A DNA stretch of 64,000 bases from Mytilisepta virgata (GCA_028015205.1 CM051514.1:38394150-38458149), one strand, 5' to 3'; shown: positions 46,070 through 57,435, counted from the first letter of the stretch. The notes: generated from the sequence alone by a model not told the origin. Numbers and translations: made by a program.

Positions 46070-48030
46070 AAAGTCAAGAAATGCCAAAGGGATATTCGAA
46101 GGAGAGAAAACTCGTAACTGACAACCTCCGGAGAACAACGAAGACAAGACCAAAACAATACATGCACTACAATTAAAACCTAAAAACATATGAACAACAA
46201 GGACCCCACCAAAAAACAGGGGGGTAGACTCAGGTGCTCCGGAAGAGTCAGCAGTCCCTGCTTCCTGCAGACTAATTGGTTTTGAACATTAGGATCTTTA
46301 AATGAATTTTCCCATCATAGAATCATATCGTAAACTGAAACAAACGAGGGCCGACATACGCCAAGTGATTTTAGTAGCTCGTATGTCCTTTTGTAGTCAT
46401 TTTTCTTATGTAGTTTAGGAATCCAATAAAGAGCAGGAAGGTCCACTTCTTCACCCTTTGTAGAAATTCCAAAGGAATGAAGAACGGTCTTATGGTTATC
46501 AAGGACTTCCTGCTTAGTGAGTGTGGTCGGTGTATAAGTTGGGTTACCCGCAGTGTTATCTATTCCCAATTCGTTTCTAAGACACTCAAAATAATAGTTC
46601 TTGCAGACAAAAACGATGTTATTGGGTGCTTTGTCAGCTGGGACAACTACATATTTGTCATGGAGTGGAGTCAAGTTTTCAACAACCTTAGGGTCTTTAA
46701 AGATGGATTTAGCTTTAGTGCTCATATAGACCCATGGAGGTTTTTAATTCGGATTTGTATCATTGACCTAATAGCCTTCACCCACTCTGAAAGTATGTCA
46801 GCAGGTTCCTTTTGAATTCCATTTTCTGGCATAGTCCTCAACAGAATCCAGTAGCAATTTGAAATTATATTTCCAATTAATTGGCTGAGGTTCTCGGTGT
46901 TGGGGCCTTTAGCTAGCATATTGTTTAGCTTTTGATTATCAACTAGATTGAGATCCCCTGTGATAACATAACACACAGGACTATAATTGAATGGAAATGT
47001 CGAACAGGAGCAGTCAGGGGGTTTAGACTTGAGGTCATCGGAATTAAGGTCCCACAATGCCCGTTTGTAATTGAAAATCTTGGTTGCAATGGGTTTTGTA
47101 TAAGAATAAGAAATAAGTGGAACAGTTTGGTCTTTGGAATATGGAGGAATTTTTTATTTTACTGTTTTGTGGTGAGGGATATTGCTGAGAATTTTGGCAT
47201 CCAAGCCTTTATTAACAAAGTTAACTTTAAGGAACGAACTTTGGTTAGATTCGTCGTTATGGATGCGAACTAGTTTGAATAATCTGTGAGAAGCAATATC
47301 CGATACCACAGCATCGAGTTGTATTCAGCTGAATTACAATTCTTGATTTGCTGCTCCATTGCTTTTTGTGGAGTGAACTAATCTTACACAAAGGAATGGA
47401 ATATAGTTTAGTTCGAATGTGATGTAGTCCTAAAGGTTTTTGTATATACGGCAATATCGCATTTAAAGAGCTGTCATGGTCAATAGGCGAAGTGTTATGT
47501 CGATGACGATGACTACGTCTACGGCGTGGAGTTGTATTGAAAATATTCATCACATTGATTTCGCTGCATTTTGGGCTTGAAAGAATTCCAATGCTGTCAA
47601 TTTTACTGCAAACATATGGCAAAGCGGTACCCAATTCCTTAATTCAAAATTCTTCTGTTTGTCTGCGAAGGGGTGTGCTGAGGTTTGGATTATAAGTAGG
47701 GTGATATATTTTTTCTAGTATACGGTCTTTCATTGATAGGATGGAATGATCAGGAATGTTGAAATGTTAATAAACAACCTTATTGGCGTTGTTGTTAATA
47801 CCTGATTTATGTCTGTTCATTCTTGTATTTAACCTACCTTTAGTTTCACCCACATAAACAAAGCTACAGAGATTACCCGGCGACATGGCGTCCTTGATGT
47901 CGTCAATATAGGACCTAAAATGTATCCTATTGGTATCATTGAAATTCATGCTATACTTATAAGCTACAGGACGGTTGATACCCTCGGGGACAAATTGTCC
48001 ACCAGCAGAGGTATCGGCCCAGTGGTAATA
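46070..48030 (-). mobile_element. Penelope-like element copy 5: GIY-YIG, CxC linker, RT start
   Basis: On the minus strand the order is: endonuclease segment CSFVYVGETKGRLNTRMNRH (GIY-YIG type: YVG, Arg, His), then an Arg/His-rich linker (RRRRSHRHRH), a CxC-type segment (PPDCSCSTFPFNYSPVCYV), LSEWVKAIRSMIQIRIK, and the RT N-terminus YVVVPADKAPNNIVFVC...LPALYWIPKLHKK. The RT then stops abruptly and joins the 3' tail at 46070-46270, so an internal deletion removed the catalytic palm. N-terminal GIY-YIG followed by CxC and RT is the permuted order reported for Naiad-type PLEs. Stops and frameshifts make it dead. Confidence 0.72.
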
Positions 48031-48032
48031 AA

Positions 48033-48240
48033 AAGGACAAATATACTTAAGGAGCAATAAAAATAAACGTAATCCATCGAACAGACAAACCCGGGAAGAC
48101 AAATGAACAACCACAAGCACAACAAATAAACACATAAAACTAAAAAACAATGAACAACACGAACTCCTATAAAAACCATGAGTGAACCCAGGTGCTCCGG
48201 AAGGGTAAGCAGTTCCTCTACCCGTAGTGAAGTTCAACAA
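48033..48240 (-). mobile_element. 148-bp short element copy 3 joined to PLE 5' end
   Basis: Matches 7135-7282 (tacttaaggagcaataaaaa; cacaagcacaacaaataaac) and continues into a PLE-tail-like caggtgctccggaagggtaa. It may be tail sequence placed upstream of the ORF, as in PLE pseudo-LTR layouts. Confidence 0.5.
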
Positions 48241-48329
48241 AGTCAATCTAAGTTTCTGTACGTAGGCACAGATAGATGTCTAAACTTTGTCATGAAATCA
48301 TGAGTTCATTTCAGCTTGGACGCTGTTCA

Positions 48330-48870
48330 TAAAACATGCATTCTGAAGTTATTGCTGGGCAATACAATGTACCCTACCGGCTTAAGCTGTGAGAAAACAC
48401 GCAAAATCTCCTTGAGTATGTGAATCAGACGAAGACGTATGGACAGAGTGACTTTTAAAAAGCCTTAAACTATGTTTGCATGGGGTACACAATAATTACC
48501 TGATTAGCTTGATCTGCAGTTCATCATGATAAGCTCACATACAATAAGATCACTTGGTAAAAGGTTTTGCAAACAAAGTCCAAGAAACTAATATTTTGAC
48601 AACAATTCCTATTTCCAAGGGCTACAAATCCGATTAGCGTAAAATTCCAACGTATACGCTCACATACCAAATATAAAATTATTTGGTAAAAACGTTTGCT
48701 GCAAAAATTCCGGAAAACTCTCGCAGTAATTACCTGGTTAGCCTGAAACTCAAATTGAATGTGTATCTCATTATTATAGGCTCAAATACCAAGATTAAGA
48801 TCACTTGGTAAAACGGTTTGCGAAAAACGTCCGGAAAACTAGGGGACTAATAATTAACGACAAAAGTAGC
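48330..48870 (-). repeat. 160-170-bp tandem repeat array, inverted copy
   Basis: Inverted relative of 30700-31560: terminal segment gggcaatacaatgtacccta ccggctta, then units with agatcacttggtaaaa and tccggaaaact. Confidence 0.65.
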
Positions 48871-48879
48871 TGTACTTTG

Positions 48880-49930
48880 GTTATCTCCGAGTGGACATCA
48901 GCCTTTTTTTACCTTTGATAGCAGACCTACATCTACATATGGTCAATCCAAAACTCTTATTACGAATAACATGTATTTTCAAGGAAAGTGAGTCAGTATT
49001 GAGATAGGGACAAAAACTGCTAACTATATTTAAAGATCAGATTAGTAGCATTAAAAATAAATTGTTAAATTATGAACTTCGAGTTTGCCCCATTATATCT
49101 ATCAGAAATAGTCTTATCGACATGTGAAAGAGATGACACAGAACAGTTGAACCAGGAAGTTATTGGAGTGAAGTGTGATATTTTATTGAAAAGTCAACGA
49201 AGGGAAAATTCATTAAAGAAAATTGATACAAACGTTACCTGGTACATTTTATATATATAAAATACGTTGGACCTTTGTTAAATCGATATTACATTTAGTA
49301 TTGTTTTATTGTGTACATAGTATAGATAATGCTAATAATAAAATGCATCTTCGATCTTAATGATTTAATTATGTTGCATTAAAATAGTTCGGTTTTCCCT
49401 GGTCTCTTAGTTTTTCGAAATTCTTAATTAATATATCCCATTAAAAGAATGAAGGCTATTGTTTCTGTTCATTTGCTTGATATACCTACTTGTATTTTTA
49501 AAGGACAGTGCTACAACATTCTACTGACTTACCGTATAGTTATTTATCCGGTGGAGTAACAATCAAAGCAACTAGCTATATACGTTCAATTGATTTAAAT
49601 TCAATACAGTAACAATTATCATGTGCAAGGTAGAGGAAAAATATACCTAAGGAGCAAACATTTAAATGTAGTCAAATTTATACACTAATGTGCAAGACAT
49701 TTATACATTTCTCCTATTCTTGACGTGTTTAATCGGTGGGATAAAAATACATAATGTTTAACCAATTCCTGCTGATTAAATTTCTACGTGGCAATTCCCG
49801 CCTTTTTGCTACAGTTATTGGAACGATAAACTAGAGTCCCGAAATGATGTCTTGTAAACTACAAAGCAACGACATTTTCTTGAGATTTTTGTCGAAAATC
49901 ATAAGAGAAACAGATTGTCCTTCAATTTAC
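48880..49930. other. No gene seen
   Basis: AT-rich. The frame 49072-49260 has no support. A bare end of the 148-bp element (atatacctaaggagcaaac) is at 49649. Confidence 0.4.
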
Positions 49931-50073
49931 TCGTGAGTTATGGAATTTCTCCACCCTCAATATTTAAATTTTAGATTTTAACACGCTCGCCAAAGCTCGT
50001 GTGTTGAAAATCGAAAATTTAACTACAGTTGAGATCAGTTCTAACCTCTCAACTATTCTATCAGAAAGGAACG

Positions 50074-50205
50074 GTTCTAGGATAGAACCAACCATGTCAT
50101 AAATGGTTCTCGGGTAGAACTGTCATAAATGGTTCTAGGGTAGAACTGTCATAAATAGTTCTAGGGTAGAACCGTCAAGAATGGTACTGAGGTACAACTG
50201 TTAAT
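50074..50205. repeat. 26-bp minisatellite, left array (about 5 units)
   Basis: The unit is close to gttctagggtagaactgtca taaatg. GTTCTA and TAGAAC in each unit form a small inverted repeat. Confidence 0.88.
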
Positions 50206-50930
50206 GGTTTCACATCGATTATAATTTCAATATATGAAATTATGACAATAATTAATATTAAATTTATGACCAATTTATACAAAACAGCAAAACTACATAC
50301 ATGTAATAAAGAGCTATGGTGCAAGTTTTTAACCGACAAGAAAAACGAATTATTGTTTTTGTTTAAATTTGTGTGATTTTTGTCTGAAGTAAATTTACAG
50401 GTAAAGAAATTTGTTCTCCTTAACATGTTGTGTGTTACAGGTAATCATATTCAATTAACGTTTTGACATGTATATTGTACCGTGACTGTCCGGATGTTTA
50501 CTGTTCCAACCTTTAAGGTACACAGATACATGTGTATGTATACAGGTAAACCGTTTTGCGGACAAAATCAGCGGAGTTTCAAATTATTATAACGCTACAT
50601 TTTAAAATAATTAATACAGCATTTGAATAAAGAGGTGTGTATAAGGTGGTCCTAAATTTCAATACAGAGATTTTAATTTATTTTAAATTAATAATTTATC
50701 TTTTTTACCATTTTATATGGTAAATATTTGATATATTATATATCAAATTGCTCGTATGAACGATATTTATTTTGTTGGGAGAAGGTAGAAGATGATTGGT
50801 ATGAGTACCGCCATTTTGAAATAAGAAGTGCATTTCACCAATTTATCTAAAAATAACATAGACATAACGTATATATATGGACATTTTACACAATAATTTC
50901 ATGAAGGGACGGGACTAAATAAATAAAATA

Positions 50931-51480
50931 ACAATCCAAAGATACTAATATTGGATATAGTAAATTTATACTATGCTGTATACGACGCATTTCAAGGAGT
51001 TACCTCTCATCAGCAGCATTAAAACCGAAACATTTGGAAGACCAAAAACCAAACTTATATTAAATAAGAAGTACTCAACCAAAACATACCGAAATAGGAA
51101 GCCAAATTTCAGCTAAGGAGATCTACCATGTGCAATACAAGGAATGAACCCCTAGTATTTCTATTATTTTTGAATTTTGCTAAATACTGGTAATTTCTGT
51201 AACAAATCAATGAATAATCATGTCAGACAAGTCTGACGACTGGGTTGGCGAATACCCTCGGGGACCTAGGGTCCACCAGCAGAGGCATCATCCCAGGAGT
51301 TTCAAAATAACAATCCAAAGATACTAATATTAGATATAGTAAATTTATACTATACTGTATACTGGTAATTTCTGTAACAAATCAATGAATAATCATGTCA
51401 GACAAGTCTGACGACTGGGTTGGCGAATACCCTCGGGGACCTAGGGTCCACCAGCAGAGGCATCATCCCAGGAGTTTCAA
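50931..51480 (-). mobile_element. Retrozyme-like direct repeat (375 + 175 nt)
   Basis: The 375-nt unit 50931-51305 is followed directly by 51306-51480, which is the same unit with an internal deletion. Both contain the ccctcggggacctagggtcc accagcagagg core that also occurs at 47977-48025 and, inverted, at 61748-61790. The hammerhead at 50973-51019 lies in the longer unit. Confidence 0.6.
50973..51019 (-). ncRNA. Hammerhead ribozyme motif (type I), apparently intact
   Basis: Minus strand: stem I ATGCTG/CAGCAT (6 bp, perfect), CTGATGA at 51013-51007, stem II GAGG/CCUU-type (4 bp with one GU) and loop TAACT, GAAA at 50993-50990, short stem III (TGC...GTA with a wobble), AUA, then the predicted cleavage at 50979/50978. 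All conserved core bases are present. Minimal stem III is known from animal type-I hammerheads. Confidence 0.68.
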
Positions 51481-51734
51481 AATTTTAAATCTTGATTTAA
51501 AGTGTTCTCTTGTCGAAACATATGTAGAGGAACGTTTTATGTACTAGAAAATAACACCAGCTAGTTTTTAAACCATTTAGTTTTAGTAAAAACTTTATTC
51601 TGAGTGATTTAGTTTTCTGTTCTTTTTTACTCTATATTATATTTCGGTATGAAAAAAAGTTGATTTTAAAATTATGACAACAAATTAATTATTTTATTTC
51701 TTATAATTTTGATGTTCACAATTCATAAATCATT

Positions 51735-52030
51735 GCCAGGGTCATAAATGGTTCTAGGGTAGAACAGTCCAGAATGGTTCTAGGTTAGAACTGTCATAAA
51801 TGGTTCTAGCGTAGAACTGTCAAATGATCCTAGGGTAGAACCGTCCAGAATGGTTCTAGGGTAGAACCGTCCAGATTGGTTCTAGGGTAGAACCGTCCAG
51901 AATGGTTCTAGGGTAGAACTGTCATAAATGGTTCTAGGGTAGAACTGTCAGACATGGTTCTATGGTAGAACCGTCAAGAATGGTTCTAGGGTAGAACTGT
52001 CATAAATTGTTCTTGGTCAGGACACACCTT
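51735..52030. repeat. 26-bp minisatellite, right array (about 11 units)
   Basis: Same unit as 50074-50205 in the same orientation, with variants of gttctagggtagaaccgtcc agaatg. Confidence 0.9.
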
Positions 52031-52559
52031 GTGATAAACGGTTCTAAAGGTGTCAGGATGACAGTTCTAGAACTGTTCTGACAGTTTAGGAAAGTTCTAA
52101 TGAGAGGTTAGAACTGAGCTCAACTGTGTCTCGGGTGGAGAAATTCCATAACTCACTCGTACCTGGAGGAAAATCTATATGTATATGTCCGTATTATATA
52201 CAAAAATCTTACAATTAACATTTGTTTATACTAATAGAGGGTTAAGGATAAAAAAAAGTTGCTGTTCGCATGGTATTCGAATATTTCTTTTAATCTCCGC
52301 CCATGGCCAGGAACAGAAACCACATGTAATCTTTTCTCGAATGTATATATTACATACAGCTACCAACTAACAATGTAAACAAATAAATCTAGTAAGAATT
52401 TAATTTTCTTCACTTTTTGTGATTTATGGAAAAACAAGTTATATGCAACCGGTGAAAATAATTAAAATTTATCATACTAAACAGCAACAAGAAATCATTC
52501 ATATCAAAACAGTTTTGCTGTCTCTTTTGAACCGAAGCTACTGCATACAATACATTTCC

Positions 52560-53445
52560 AGGACATATGACTCCGATTCAGAGTACACGATTGCTTTCCG
52601 TTATGACTTTATTTTGAACTTCCCCTTTCTAAGCAGTAAAATACCAAGGTCTCCCGCCTATAGTGTGTAAAGTTCACAGTTGATTTGTTACTGCCGTGCA
52701 TGTGATTTATACGGCGACTTTTTTGACAGGGCTAGATTGCTGTCACAAAATTTTAAGACAGGGTTATGTTCAGTCTATGTTAATTTCATCAATACAAAGA
52801 TTTACGGTCGTCACCACGAATTGATTGGCAGATACGAGGTTTCTACCTCGCGCATGAGACTAGATATCTTTAGTTAGATTTCACGTCCTTCTGAATTGAC
52901 ACCTCATCGGACTTGACACTTTAATGGCAATGTGACGGTTGGCCGTTAGCGGTGCAGGACATTCTTACCCATCCGGAGCACCTGATGTCACTCCCGGTTT
53001 TTTTATGGGAGTTCATATTGACAGTGCTTTAGTTTCTGTGCTGTCTTGATATAGTTTTGTTTAGTTTATCAAACTTTTTCTATTCTTTTAGTTATACATG
53101 TATCCTTGTCGAGTTTGTGTGTTGTGTTCCATTCTCCTGACTTCGACTTTTCCTTGGACATCGAATTTGTGGACGTCTCCCACTGCTTGTTGCTTCAGTA
53201 TTCTTTTGCCGATATTTGGTCACACAAACAGAGAATCAATTTCTGAATTAAGTTAGTCTATGGTTGATTTGGAAAATGTTTATGAGAACCCAAACCTCTC
53301 TTTTATCTAACATGACCTGCTGTACAAAATACGCCATAAAAGCCAGTACAGTGTGATAAAAAATTATGTGCCAGCCAGCTTGCTAGAAAGGATACGATTG
53401 GTTAAACCAGACATGCTTTAGACAGCAGAGTTATAGTGAGGCTGA
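52560..53445 (+). mobile_element. Penelope-like retroelement copy 6, C-terminal part and tail
   Basis: NFPFLSSKIPRSPAYSV-stop, then LICYCRACDLYGDFFDRARL and YGRHHELIGRYEVSTSRMRL reaching the ORF end at about 52877. Tail at 52955-53215 and the outer repeat at 53235-53445. The frame is broken. Closer to copy 3 than to copy 1. Confidence 0.7.
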
Positions 53446-53449
53446 AGTA

Positions 53450-53610
53450 CTTTCATTATTCATTTTTCAAAATTCAAAATACTATGAATAATGAAAAATG
53501 AAAAAACTCATTTTTCATTATTCATGAACGCGTAATGAATAGTGAAATATTTCATTATTCACTATTCAATGAATAACGAAATATTCCATTATTCATCAAT
53601 CGCTGATCAA
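53450..53610. repeat. Palindrome-rich ATTCATTATTCA cluster
   Basis: Repeated attcattattca words and their complements (tgaataatgaa) alternate on both strands and could fold into several hairpins. Confidence 0.75.
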
Positions 53611-53714
53611 TGGAATTCTTATCTAGAACCTTCAAGTTATCTTTAAAGATATTTAATTAATACTGTTATTAACAATTTAAATGAACTGGTAATATATTCA
53701 TTTTATAGGCTTTT

Positions 53715-54610
53715 TTGCCCCGCCTGTAAGGCAGGTCGTGCATATAGTTGTTCGGTCTGTCCATCCGTACGACTTTAAGGTTCAGGTTTAAGGTAGTATT
53801 TCATGAAGGCGTTATGGTATCATCCTGAAACTTTGTACATGAGTAGCTTGTGTTATGAACAGCAGCATTTGGATACAAAAAGGATGCTGTGATCTTGAGG
53901 TCATGGGTCATCGACTCTGAACTTCTTTATGGGATTTCAATATTAGAATCTATGTTAAGGTTCAGATTTAAGGTAGTTTTTCAGGAAGGAGTTATGGTAT
54001 CATCCTGAAACGTTGTACATGGATAGCTTGTGATATGAACAGCAGCATTTTGATATGAAAAGGATGCTGTGACCTTGAGGTCATAACTCATTGACTAAGA
54101 ATTTCTTTATGGAATTTCAATATATAATCCGGGTTAAGGTTCAGGTTTAAGGTAGATTTTCTTGAAGGAGTTATGGTATCATCATGAAACTATGTACATG
54201 GATATGAACAGCAGGATTTTGATGCAAAACGGATGCTGTGACCTTGACGTCATGGGTCACGACTTTGAATTTCTGTATGGAATTTCAATATTAGAATCCA
54301 GGTCAGGTTTTAAGGTTTTTTATGCCCCACTTGAAGGCAGACCGGGCATATAGTTCTTCGGTCTGTGCGTCCGTCCGTACGAGGTTAAAGTTCAGGTTTA
54401 AGGTAGTTTTTCATGAAGGAGTTATGGAATCATCCTGAAACTTTGTACATGGATAGCTTGTGATATGAACAGCAGCATTTTGATGCGAAACGGATGCTTT
54501 GACTATGAGGTCATTGACTTTGAATTTCTTTTAGAATTTCAATATTAGATTCCTGGTTAATGTTTAAGTTGAAGGTAGTTTTTCATGAAGTACCCCCTGA
54601 GAGATAGTAT
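53715..54610. repeat. Tandem repeat of about 180 bp, roughly five units
   Basis: Units begin near 53778, 53959, 54136, 54387 and 54549 with aaggttcaggtttaaggtag and contain tcatcctgaaactttgtaca tgg and agcagcattttgat. Two units are preceded by gcccc...ggtctgtccgtccgta. Confidence 0.85.
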
Positions 54611-54719
54611 TTCATATACCCTATCGTTTGGGACTTCAAAGTCAACAATATACAAATGTTATTCTATTAACTAAATACTTATGTAATTGGCGGGGCATGT
54701 AGTGTCCATTGGTCACATA

Positions 54720-55560
54720 TATACTTGTTTTTCATTGTAAACTTCATTTTATAGAAACCTTTTTTATGTTATGATGGAGGGGAGGATTAAAAATTATTTA
54801 TATTCTGTGAAATATAAAAACAATATGGTATCGTATGAAAAAAAATGTTTTCAAATTATTACTTTTTTGTCGTATCATTAAATAAAATTGTCATTATATA
54901 TTAAAGATATCAAAATTATTGTTTTAATGATATATATACAGATTTATAATATTGATGATAAACATTCCTTATTTTGTTTTATGGAATAATTCTTTCGAAA
55001 GGGGAGCTAATCCAACACAATGAACTGGACAGGGCGAAAAGGAGGCGTGTGCGTATACATATCTATATAAATTTATTTGAAAACAAGGTGGTTAAAAAAT
55101 CATATGAATAAACAAATTCTCATATAAGAAAAGAGAAAAAAAAACAGAGTGGGATTGAAAAGGGGGATGTGGATTCCAGATCATGTTACTGTTATGGTGC
55201 GCATAAATGAAAATAAGTAAAATAACGGGAAAATAAACCTCTGAAAACCATTCGAAAAAACCAAACTTGTCATAATTAATCGTCCACATCCCATTATTGG
55301 AATCATCCGTGGAGATTGAAATACATGTATAAGTTTTTATTTTTATTTTTTATTCGTTTTTAGCCTATTGCTAGTTATTCAAATAGTTACATATACATAA
55401 CCATGTGTTGTATATTTCAGAAATGTTACATTTAACAAAGCGCCACCCTACCTAAAGTCTGATTTTTTCTAGTTATAAAAAAATAGTTTGACTTTATTTT
55501 TTACACTGCATATTAAAGATTGGTGTTTTCTTCCCAACACTTGAGTAATTATATGAGAGG
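54720..55560. other. No gene seen
   Basis: AT-rich. A minus-strand frame at 55092-55289 has no support. Confidence 0.4.
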
Positions 55561-55569
55561 GGAGGGAAC

Positions 55570-56140
55570 AGGTACTCGATGAGGGGGGTTAATCTTTCAA
55601 CCATCAATACAATTACCAATAAGAGTGTTGCGTTTCACTTTGTCTGGTTTCCCATTCCACAGAAATTACAAAAAATATATATTTTCAATATTCTAAGAAA
55701 ATGTACCGGTGGATCTGGAAGAACAGTACAACACTGTACAAAAATAGTAATGCCAATGTATGTTTTTATAACGGTTATTTTCCCAATTGAGGAAAGATTT
55801 CTGAAAGGCCAATCACGTAATAATCTTATGACCTTTTCAGTTTTTTCAATAACATTATCTATATATATATCTGATTTTGACAAAGAATATTTGATACCCA
55901 GTAACCTGAAACTACCAGAGTGGATCCAAGTTATTGCTTGTTCAGTATTTAATTCCAATCCACAACCCCGTCTTGCCCCAGTCCATATTGCCTGTGTTTT
56001 ATCAAAATTTGCTCTAACACCAGAACAAGTAGAGAAAAGATAAAAGATCGACTAGAAACAAAGTTCGATTGACTGTATTAACATCATCTTCAAAAGTTAA
56101 AGTTGGGTCATCATAATTCCGGAATAAGCAAAGATATATA
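55570..56140 (-). mobile_element. LINE reverse transcriptase fragment
   Basis: The minus strand carries a decayed active-site box (NYDDPTLTFEDDVNTV, where A/Y-ADD is expected), then ANFDKTQAIWTGARRGCGLE, SGSFRLLGIKYSLSK, LLRDWPFRNLSSIGKITVIK and LPDPPVHFL. The KT.AIW.G...LLG.KY and R.LS..GKI.VIKT patterns belong to the RT thumb region of non-LTR elements. Only a central fragment is present. The plus-strand frame here is its shadow. Confidence 0.72.
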
Positions 56141-56339
56141 TGAAGGGGGGTTCAAATGGAAGTCTTACCAACTAAAGATCTTTGCATGCAGAGTTGAAAA
56201 TAGAGCATGAAATTTTATGACCTAACCATATAATTTCTAAAAAACAATTGTATACCTTTTCCCATATTTTAAATGACAAACATATACCCTTTTTGTATGT
56301 ACATACATGTATGTAGTTGGGCACTGACCATTTTATTAA

Positions 56340-56594
56340 GGGGCCGCGGTAGCTGATAGGTTTAGGAAGTTCATCATGACTACTAATGATCACTAGCCTG
56401 TCAACGCTGAGATTGCGAGTTCGAATCTCACATGTGGTGGGATGTGTTCGACTCCGATCTTAATTAACAAGGATTGCCAATTTTCCTACCGAAGGTCGGT
56501 GGTTCCGTCCGCGTACTTCTCCACCAATAAAACCTGGCCGCTGTGAAATAGCTAAATGTGCTGAAAAAGGCGTAAAACCCCCAACTAAAACAAC
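56340..56594 (+). mobile_element. tRNA-headed SINE, copy 2
   Basis: ggggccgcggtagctgatag g (box A region), a box B-like gagttcgaatctcac, then the core ttttcctaccgaaggtcggt gg and an end at ggcgtaaaacccccaactaa aac. The best-preserved internal promoter of the three copies. Confidence 0.8.
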
Positions 56595-56945
56595 TACCAT
56601 TTCATTACTGAGGGGGAGAGGGGACTGGGATTTAAAAAAATATATATTATGTCAAGCCTGATCTGAAAATATTTTTACATTTTCCACTATGTTGAAAAAA
56701 ATAAGCCTGAATAATGAACAACAAAAAAGATGTGCTCCATGGCATAAATTCCCCCAAAAAGTTTGTAGATGAACCTTCAAGATGTGTGAACAGGGTAGAT
56801 CTAGAAGGAAAGTGTCAACTATTAAAGAAGGTAATTGAAGATTTGTTTTACATAATATGTTATCAAGCACAAAAATACCAGCCCTCCCCCTTTTCTCTGT
56901 AATAAAATGGTCGGTGCCTTACCATTACATAGGCGCTACCAACCA

Positions 56946-56970
56946 ACCCCCCCCCCCCCCCTCCCCCCTT
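56946..56970. repeat. Poly-C tract
   Basis: A run of C interrupted by one T. A similar run is at 59067-59084. Confidence 0.9.
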
Positions 56971-57164
56971 TTGGTATTGAAATTACTCTAAACTTCCAAA
57001 TCATAGAGGAATCAATCCAAAATCTTTTAAATGAAAACTTTGGGTAGAAAATCGAAGAATCATCGAATTTATGAAATCAAGATGCAAGAGACAAACCGGT
57101 TGATCTGTGGATAAGTAGAACAATGGGACATAGGCTAGTCAGAAAACTATAATCAAAGATTCAG

Positions 57165-57435
57165 GTTTATAATTTAGTACGCCAGACGCTCGTTTCGGCT
57201 GCATAAGACTTATCCTTGGCGCTTGAATCAATGTAGTTTCAAAGCCAAACCAAGTATAAAGTTAAAGAGCGTTAAGGCCTAAAATTCCTAAACGGTTAAC
57301 CAAAATATGACTAAGGTAATCAGTTGTGCCCGAGGTAGAAAATCCTTATTTTTTCGAAGAATTCAAATTTTGCAAACTGTGAACTAATAAATATGACTAC
57401 TAGTATACCAGTGTCAGCAGATCTCAATAGTTCCT
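57165..57435 (-). mobile_element. Retrozyme-like repeat with decayed hammerhead
   Basis: On the minus strand it contains taagtcttatgcagccgaaa cgagcgtctggcgtac. The active mussel-type form would have ctgatgag before gtcttatg; here the core reads aggataag, so it is dead. Further along, aaggattttctacctcgggc and attaccttagtcatattttg match that family as I remember it. Confidence 0.6.

Larger units (their letters stand above)
49933..52156. mobile_element. 2.2-kb element with inverted ends and internal minisatellites
   Basis: Perfect 24-bp terminal inverted repeats (49933-49956 gtgagttatggaatttctcc accc, and 52133-52156). A second inverted pair of 27 bp with at most one mismatch (50025-50051 and 52101-52127). 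Inside: a 26-bp minisatellite at each side, an AT-rich filler and a retrozyme-like segment in the centre. No transposase frame is visible. It looks like a non-autonomous foldback-type DNA element. A 60-bp hairpin near 49965-50022 is extra on the left. Confidence 0.68.

Noticed and set aside
47767..48246. 159-codon minus-strand frame starting with hydrophobic residues
   Set aside because: The first half is translated repeat sequence (148-bp element and PLE tail). Only the part below about 48030 is PLE coding sequence.
51735..52030. Regularly spaced 26-bp repeats that could suggest a CRISPR array
   Set aside because: There are no unique spacers; it is a continuous minisatellite in a eukaryotic genome with a matching array at 50074-50205.
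55579..56043. 154-codon plus-strand frame
   Set aside because: It is the reverse strand of a recognisable LINE reverse transcriptase fragment.
56340..56430. Possible tRNA gene
   Set aside because: Box A- and B-like words are present but the sequence continues into a repeated core found at two other sites, so it is a SINE head.
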